From CAYWNK01 sp047639615 (GTDB taxonomy: Bacteria > Planctomycetota > UBA1135 > GCA-002686595), in contig JBLIOL010000099.1 of NCBI GenBank assembly GCA_047639615.1, forward strand, positions 1 to 16,028: a stretch of 16,028 bases of DNA, in the 5' to 3' direction. A program made the translations under genes and the position numbers. The stretch's first letter is position 1. Each line of letters starts with the position of its first letter. The notes beneath the pieces were generated by a model that was given only the letters and a program-made list of their open reading frames with translations, had not been told where the DNA came from and did not search any database. Shown in pieces: positions 12,997-16,028 of this stretch.

Positions 12997-14399
12997 AGAA
13001 CAACTATCCGAAGCCCCAAAAGCTCACCCTCGCTCAAGCCGAAGCCCTGGCCGCCCGGGACAAGCGTCGCATCATTACGATGGCGATTGGTGCGCTGATT
13101 TTGGGCGGGTGTTTCCTATACACCCGGTTCCAGGCTCCCAAGGGTGACAGCCTGCAGAGCAAGCTCGATGGACACAGCGGCGAGGAGCTCGTTGCGGCTA
13201 CGGAACTCTACATCCCGCCCTTCAAGGATCGCACGCCCCTCGAAGACATCAACGACGCCAGCGAAGAGCAGCGCCTCGTGGTCAACGGCCCGGCCCTGCG
13301 TTCCGTGCTGCGCTACAGCTTGGCGCTCACCACCGAGCACTTTGTAGCCATGGGCCTCGCGCCCATGAACCAGGACAACGCGAGCGCCCTGCAAGCAAGC
13401 CCTAGCGAGCAACGCCTCGACCCCTACCGCGCACGCGGTGTGGTCACCGACCTGCGCGAGCGTTCCACCGAAGGCGCCTCCGGTGGACGCGCCTGGTTCG
13501 GCACCCTGCGCACCGAAGACGACACCAACGTGCACTTCGTGGTGGATCACGACCCGGCGCGCGAGAAGGTCGAGCAAGGCAGCTTCGCGCGCCTGGACGG
13601 TCTCTTCCTGCAACTCCATCGCACGGAGATCGGCCCCGAATGGGTCGACGCGCCGCTGCTGGTGGGTCGCTCCCTGGGAGCTTCACACCCCTACCTGAAG
13701 CTGGACGAGCACCTCTACACCCCCGCCTTGGTGGGCCTGCAGGACGACAACATCGACGTGCACACGGGCGTGCCCTACGACGCCCAGTGGGAGTTGATGG
13801 CCAAGGTCACCCAGGACGCGGGCCAGATCGATTGGGATAACGCGCCGACGCTCAACGCGCTGCTGCTCAACCAAATCTTCGAGAACGGCGAGGCCTACCG
13901 CGGCAAGCCCTTCATCGTGCCGATCTCCAAGAACATGGACACGCGCACGGTGACCATGGCCGACGACAACCCGCTGCACATGAATGCGGTCAGCGCCGGC
14001 TGGATCGGCAACTACGCCTGGAAAGGGCAAGCCGGTCTCGTGCAATGGGTCGGCCCCTTCGTGGACGAGACTCTACATGACTGGGAAGGCAGCGCCGAGC
14101 TCATCAGCGGCCGCGGGCTGTTCCTGAAGAACGTGCTGTACGAGGCTCGCGATGGCAACCCCGGCCGCGTGCCGTACTTCGTCATGCAGGACATTCAAGT
14201 GCACACGCCGATTCCGGATCCCGCTGCAGCCATGCTGCTCCGGGCGGTCTTCGGTGGCACGGTTTTCCTGCTCGGCCTGATCATCTGGCTCCTGCGTCGC
14301 GAAAGGAAAGGCGCGGTAAAGTTGCAAGAGGAGCTCACCCGCCGGCGCGTTGCGCGGCGTGCGGCCGGCAAGTCCGACATGCCCATCCACCAGGCGTGA
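12993..14399 (+). CDS. Two-helix membrane protein of unknown function with two similar beta-rich modules
   Basis: A 468-residue protein from ATG 12993, which overlaps the previous stop (ATGA); the longer frame from 12897 lies inside the amidotransferase gene and was rejected. One membrane helix is at about 27-45 and a second at about 410-434. The N-terminus (MKNNYPKPQKLTLAQAEALA) and the basic tail (RRERKGAVKLQEEL...) are charged, and the ~365-residue middle should be extracytoplasmic. Two modules look alike: one has GLFLQ at 203-207 followed by DAPLLVGRSL at 219-228, the other GLFLK at 375-379 followed by VPYFVMQDIQ at 393-402. I do not recognise a characterised family. Similar G-x-F-F/L-K plus 'apLlvgr' modules occur, from memory, in planctomycete hypothetical membrane proteins. 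It lies between the amidotransferase and aroB, coupled to both. Confidence 0.8.
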   Translation: MKNNYPKPQKLTLAQAEALAARDKRRIITMAIGALILGGCFLYTRFQAPKGDSLQSKLDGHSGEELVAATELYIPPFKDRTPLEDINDASEEQRLVVNGPALRSVLRYSLALTTEHFVAMGLAPMNQDNASALQASPSEQRLDPYRARGVVTDLRERSTEGASGGRAWFGTLRTEDDTNVHFVVDHDPAREKVEQGSFARLDGLFLQLHRTEIGPEWVDAPLLVGRSLGASHPYLKLDEHLYTPALVGLQDDNIDVHTGVPYDAQWELMAKVTQDAGQIDWDNAPTLNALLLNQIFENGEAYRGKPFIVPISKNMDTRTVTMADDNPLHMNAVSAGWIGNYAWKGQAGLVQWVGPFVDETLHDWEGSAELISGRGLFLKNVLYEARDGNPGRVPYFVMQDIQVHTPIPDPAAAMLLRAVFGGTVFLLGLIIWLLRRERKGAVKLQEELTRRRVARRAAGKSDMPIHQA

Positions 14400-15481
14400 G
14401 CCTCACCCGCGTCCAGGTCCAGACGCAGCCTCCCTACGAGGTCTGCATTGGCCCCGGGGCCAGCCTGAACTGGCGCAATGCCTGCGCTGGTGCAGACCGC
14501 ATCGCGCTGCTGGCCGACGCGCAGGTGTACGCGTTGCACGCTGGATGCCTAGTGGACCTGGGCTCCGAGCAGGACCTGCCGCGGCGCATGCTGCCCCCCG
14601 GAGAAAGTGCCAAGAGCTGGACCCTGCTAGGTGAAACGCTCGAGTTCCTGGCCTCGGCCAAGCTCAGCCGCAAGTCGGTCGTGCTGGTGCTGGGCGGCGG
14701 TGCCGCCTGCGATCACGCTGGCCTGGCGGCCTCGCTCTTCAAGCGCGGCTGCGGCGTGGTGCACCTGCCGACAACCTTGCTAGCCCAGGTCGACGCATCG
14801 GTCGGCGGTAAGACCGCCATCAACCTGGCCGCGGGCAAGAACCTGGCAGGCACCTTCCACCAACCGCGCGCGGTCTTGGCCGACACCAACCTGCTGCAGA
14901 GCTTGCCCGAAGAGGAGCTAGCCTCCGGCCTCGGCGAAGTACTCAAGACCGCCCTGCTCGGCGGCGCTGAGCCCCTGGCCGCACTGGAAGCCAACGCAGA
15001 GGCGCTACTCGCCCGCGACCCTGCCGCCCTGGCCAACGTCGTGCACGACTGCGTGAGCATCAAGGCGCGCGTAGTCGCCACCGACCCCACCGAAAGGGGC
15101 CTACGCGCCTCACTCAACTTCGGCCACACCTTCGCGCACACCATCGAACATGTCGCGGGCTACGGGGCGATCCCCCACGGGGTCGCCGTCGCCGCCGGCA
15201 TCGGCATGGCCCTACAAGCTGGAGTCCGTCGCGGCAGTACGTCGTCAGAATTGCAGCAGCGTTGCGCCGCCCTAGCCGCGAACCTGGGCTTGCCCGCGTC
15301 CCTGGCCGAGTTGCGCGCGAGCTCGGGCCTGGCTTTGGAACCGGACGCCCTGCTGGCGGGACTGGCCCACGACAAGAAGGGCAGCGTCGGCGCGCCAGAG
15401 TTCGTGCTACTCGACAAGCCGGGCAAGCCGGTCCTGGGCGTGAGCCTCGCGCCCGAGCTGCTGGCCGAGCTCTTCGCTTAA
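14396..15481 (+). CDS. aroB: 3-dehydroquinate synthase
   Basis: A 361-residue enzyme of the second step of the shikimate pathway, making 3-dehydroquinate from DAHP with NAD+ and a divalent metal. Clear motifs are GGGAACDHAG at 100-109 (nucleotide binding; D106), PTTLLAQVDASVGGKTAIN at 125-143, GKNLAGTFHQP at 148-157, SGLGEVLKTALLGG at 177-190, NFGHTFAHTIEH at 241-252, HGVAVAAGIGMA at 261 onward, and DKKG near 327. Metal ligands are E181, H244 and H261, matching the E. coli positions with a shift of three. The start is a GTG at 14396 that overlaps the upstream TGA (GTGA), so it is translationally coupled to the membrane protein gene. The length is typical. Its TAA overlaps the TAA of the convergent outer-membrane gene. 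No other aro gene is nearby. Confidence 0.95.
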   Translation: MSLTRVQVQTQPPYEVCIGPGASLNWRNACAGADRIALLADAQVYALHAGCLVDLGSEQDLPRRMLPPGESAKSWTLLGETLEFLASAKLSRKSVVLVLGGGAACDHAGLAASLFKRGCGVVHLPTTLLAQVDASVGGKTAINLAAGKNLAGTFHQPRAVLADTNLLQSLPEEELASGLGEVLKTALLGGAEPLAALEANAEALLARDPAALANVVHDCVSIKARVVATDPTERGLRASLNFGHTFAHTIEHVAGYGAIPHGVAVAAGIGMALQAGVRRGSTSSELQQRCAALAANLGLPASLAELRASSGLALEPDALLAGLAHDKKGSVGAPEFVLLDKPGKPVLGVSLAPELLAELFA

Positions 15482-16028
15482 AAGTTGACGCCGACCACTA
15501 GGGTCAGCTGGTTGTAGAGCGTGTCGCTCGTACCCTCGAAGGAATCGAGGTCCACGTTGCTGACCCGGCGCCAATCCAAGGCCACGTACTTGCCACCATC
15601 GGCTTGAATCGCGAGCCCAGTGTGGAAGTAGGTACCGCCGCCCGTGTCGCTATCGAGCGAGTCCTGGGCTACGTCCTCCAAGCTAGCGTAGATCCCCGTC
15701 AGCCCGTAGCCCACGTAGGGCTGCACGTTGCCATCGCCGAGGGTCAGCCGCAGGCCAACGGAACCCTCGACCAAGAGTCCCTCCAGCTCGTTGAAGCCCA
15801 GGTAGTCCGAGTCTCCCTGGGAGTAGGACACGCCGAGCTCCAGGGCAAAGGGCCCACGATCGATAGGCAGCACAAAGTTCAGCCCGTAGATCAGATGGTG
15901 GCGCGCGCGACCAAAGGCGCGCTCGGGCAGAGAACGGCCGCCGATCTGAAAGTCCATACCGCCCGCATCACCGGACCCGCCCTCCACATCGTCGAAGGCA
16001 TAGGCCAGGGTGTTCACCAGGAAGCCAG
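15478..16028 (-). CDS. Outer-membrane beta-barrel protein, 5' part outside window
   Basis: Read leftward, the frame is open from the right edge to TAA at 15478-15480, giving about 183 codons without a start. The reading frame continues past an internal GTG at 16017, so that GTG is not the true start. The sequence alternates polar and aromatic strands (LIYGLNFVLPIDRGPFALELGVSYS, VGLRLTLGDGNVQPYVGYGLTGIYAS, KYVALDWRRVSN, LTLVVGVNF). It ends in the C-terminal phenylalanine after a V-x-V strand, the signal for the BAM machinery. This is typical of small OmpA-like/outer-membrane beta-barrel (OMP_b-brl) proteins. The missing N-terminus should hold the signal peptide. The stop overlaps that of aroB by 2-4 bases (TTAA). 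Confidence 0.7.
   Translation of the reverse strand, partial: GFLVNTLAYAFDDVEGGSGDAGGMDFQIGGRSLPERAFGRARHHLIYGLNFVLPIDRGPFALELGVSYSQGDSDYLGFNELEGLLVEGSVGLRLTLGDGNVQPYVGYGLTGIYASLEDVAQDSLDSDTGGGTYFHTGLAIQADGGKYVALDWRRVSNVDLDSFEGTSDTLYNQLTLVVGVNF

Noticed and set aside
15478..16017. Taking the GTG at 16017 as the start of the beta-barrel gene
   Set aside because: The frame is open to the window edge and no signal peptide follows the GTG, so the true start is outside.

Overview
This is a very GC-rich, densely coded window. Every gap between genes is under about 150 bases, and no tRNA, rRNA, CRISPR array or transposase gene is visible. The style suggests a Planctomycetota chromosome: an ECF sigma factor fused in an operon to a huge YfbK-type von Willebrand A protein with an anti-sigma-like N-terminus, a secreted BNR/Asp-box repeat protein, poor use of Shine-Dalgarno sites, and a membrane protein with G-x-F-L/F-K type modules. 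This assignment is inference from gene content, not from a marker gene.

Layout. At 1-2865 there is a leftward run. A probable selenoprotein of the AhpD/peroxidase-related family comes first, then a DUF423 membrane protein, a lipoprotein, and after a structured 146-base gap a secreted BNR-repeat protein that runs off the left edge. At 2989-4906 a rightward pair encodes a secreted alpha/beta hydrolase and a MOSC-domain protein. At 4855-5640 a DUF2071-like gene points left and overlaps the MOSC gene tail to tail. At 5703-9259 a leftward pair encodes an ECF sigma factor and its membrane-anchored vWA partner, ending in a strong hairpin. At 9368-11064 a rightward pair encodes an agmatinase/arginase-family enzyme and a UPF0149/SEC-C protein. 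At 11067-11206 lies an intergenic block made of two hairpins, one of them a long near-perfect 24-base inverted repeat. At 11207-12178 a calcium/cation antiporter points left. At 12280-15481 a rightward, translationally coupled trio encodes a class I glutamine amidotransferase (peptidase C26), a two-helix membrane protein of unknown function and 3-dehydroquinate synthase (aroB). At 15478-16028 a leftward outer-membrane beta-barrel gene runs off the right edge.

The standout observation is at 2314-2865. Automatic annotation would break this gene into two pieces at an in-frame TGA. The TGA falls exactly on the second cysteine of the AhpD motif E-x11-C-x2-C-x3-H. It is followed by a perfect 7-bp hairpin with a GGUCU loop, the same loop and the same distance from the UGA as I recall for the E. 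coli fdhF SECIS element. I read it as selenocysteine (C-H-Y-U), not as a broken gene. No selA, selB, selC or selD lies in the window, so the decoding machinery has to be looked for elsewhere in the genome.
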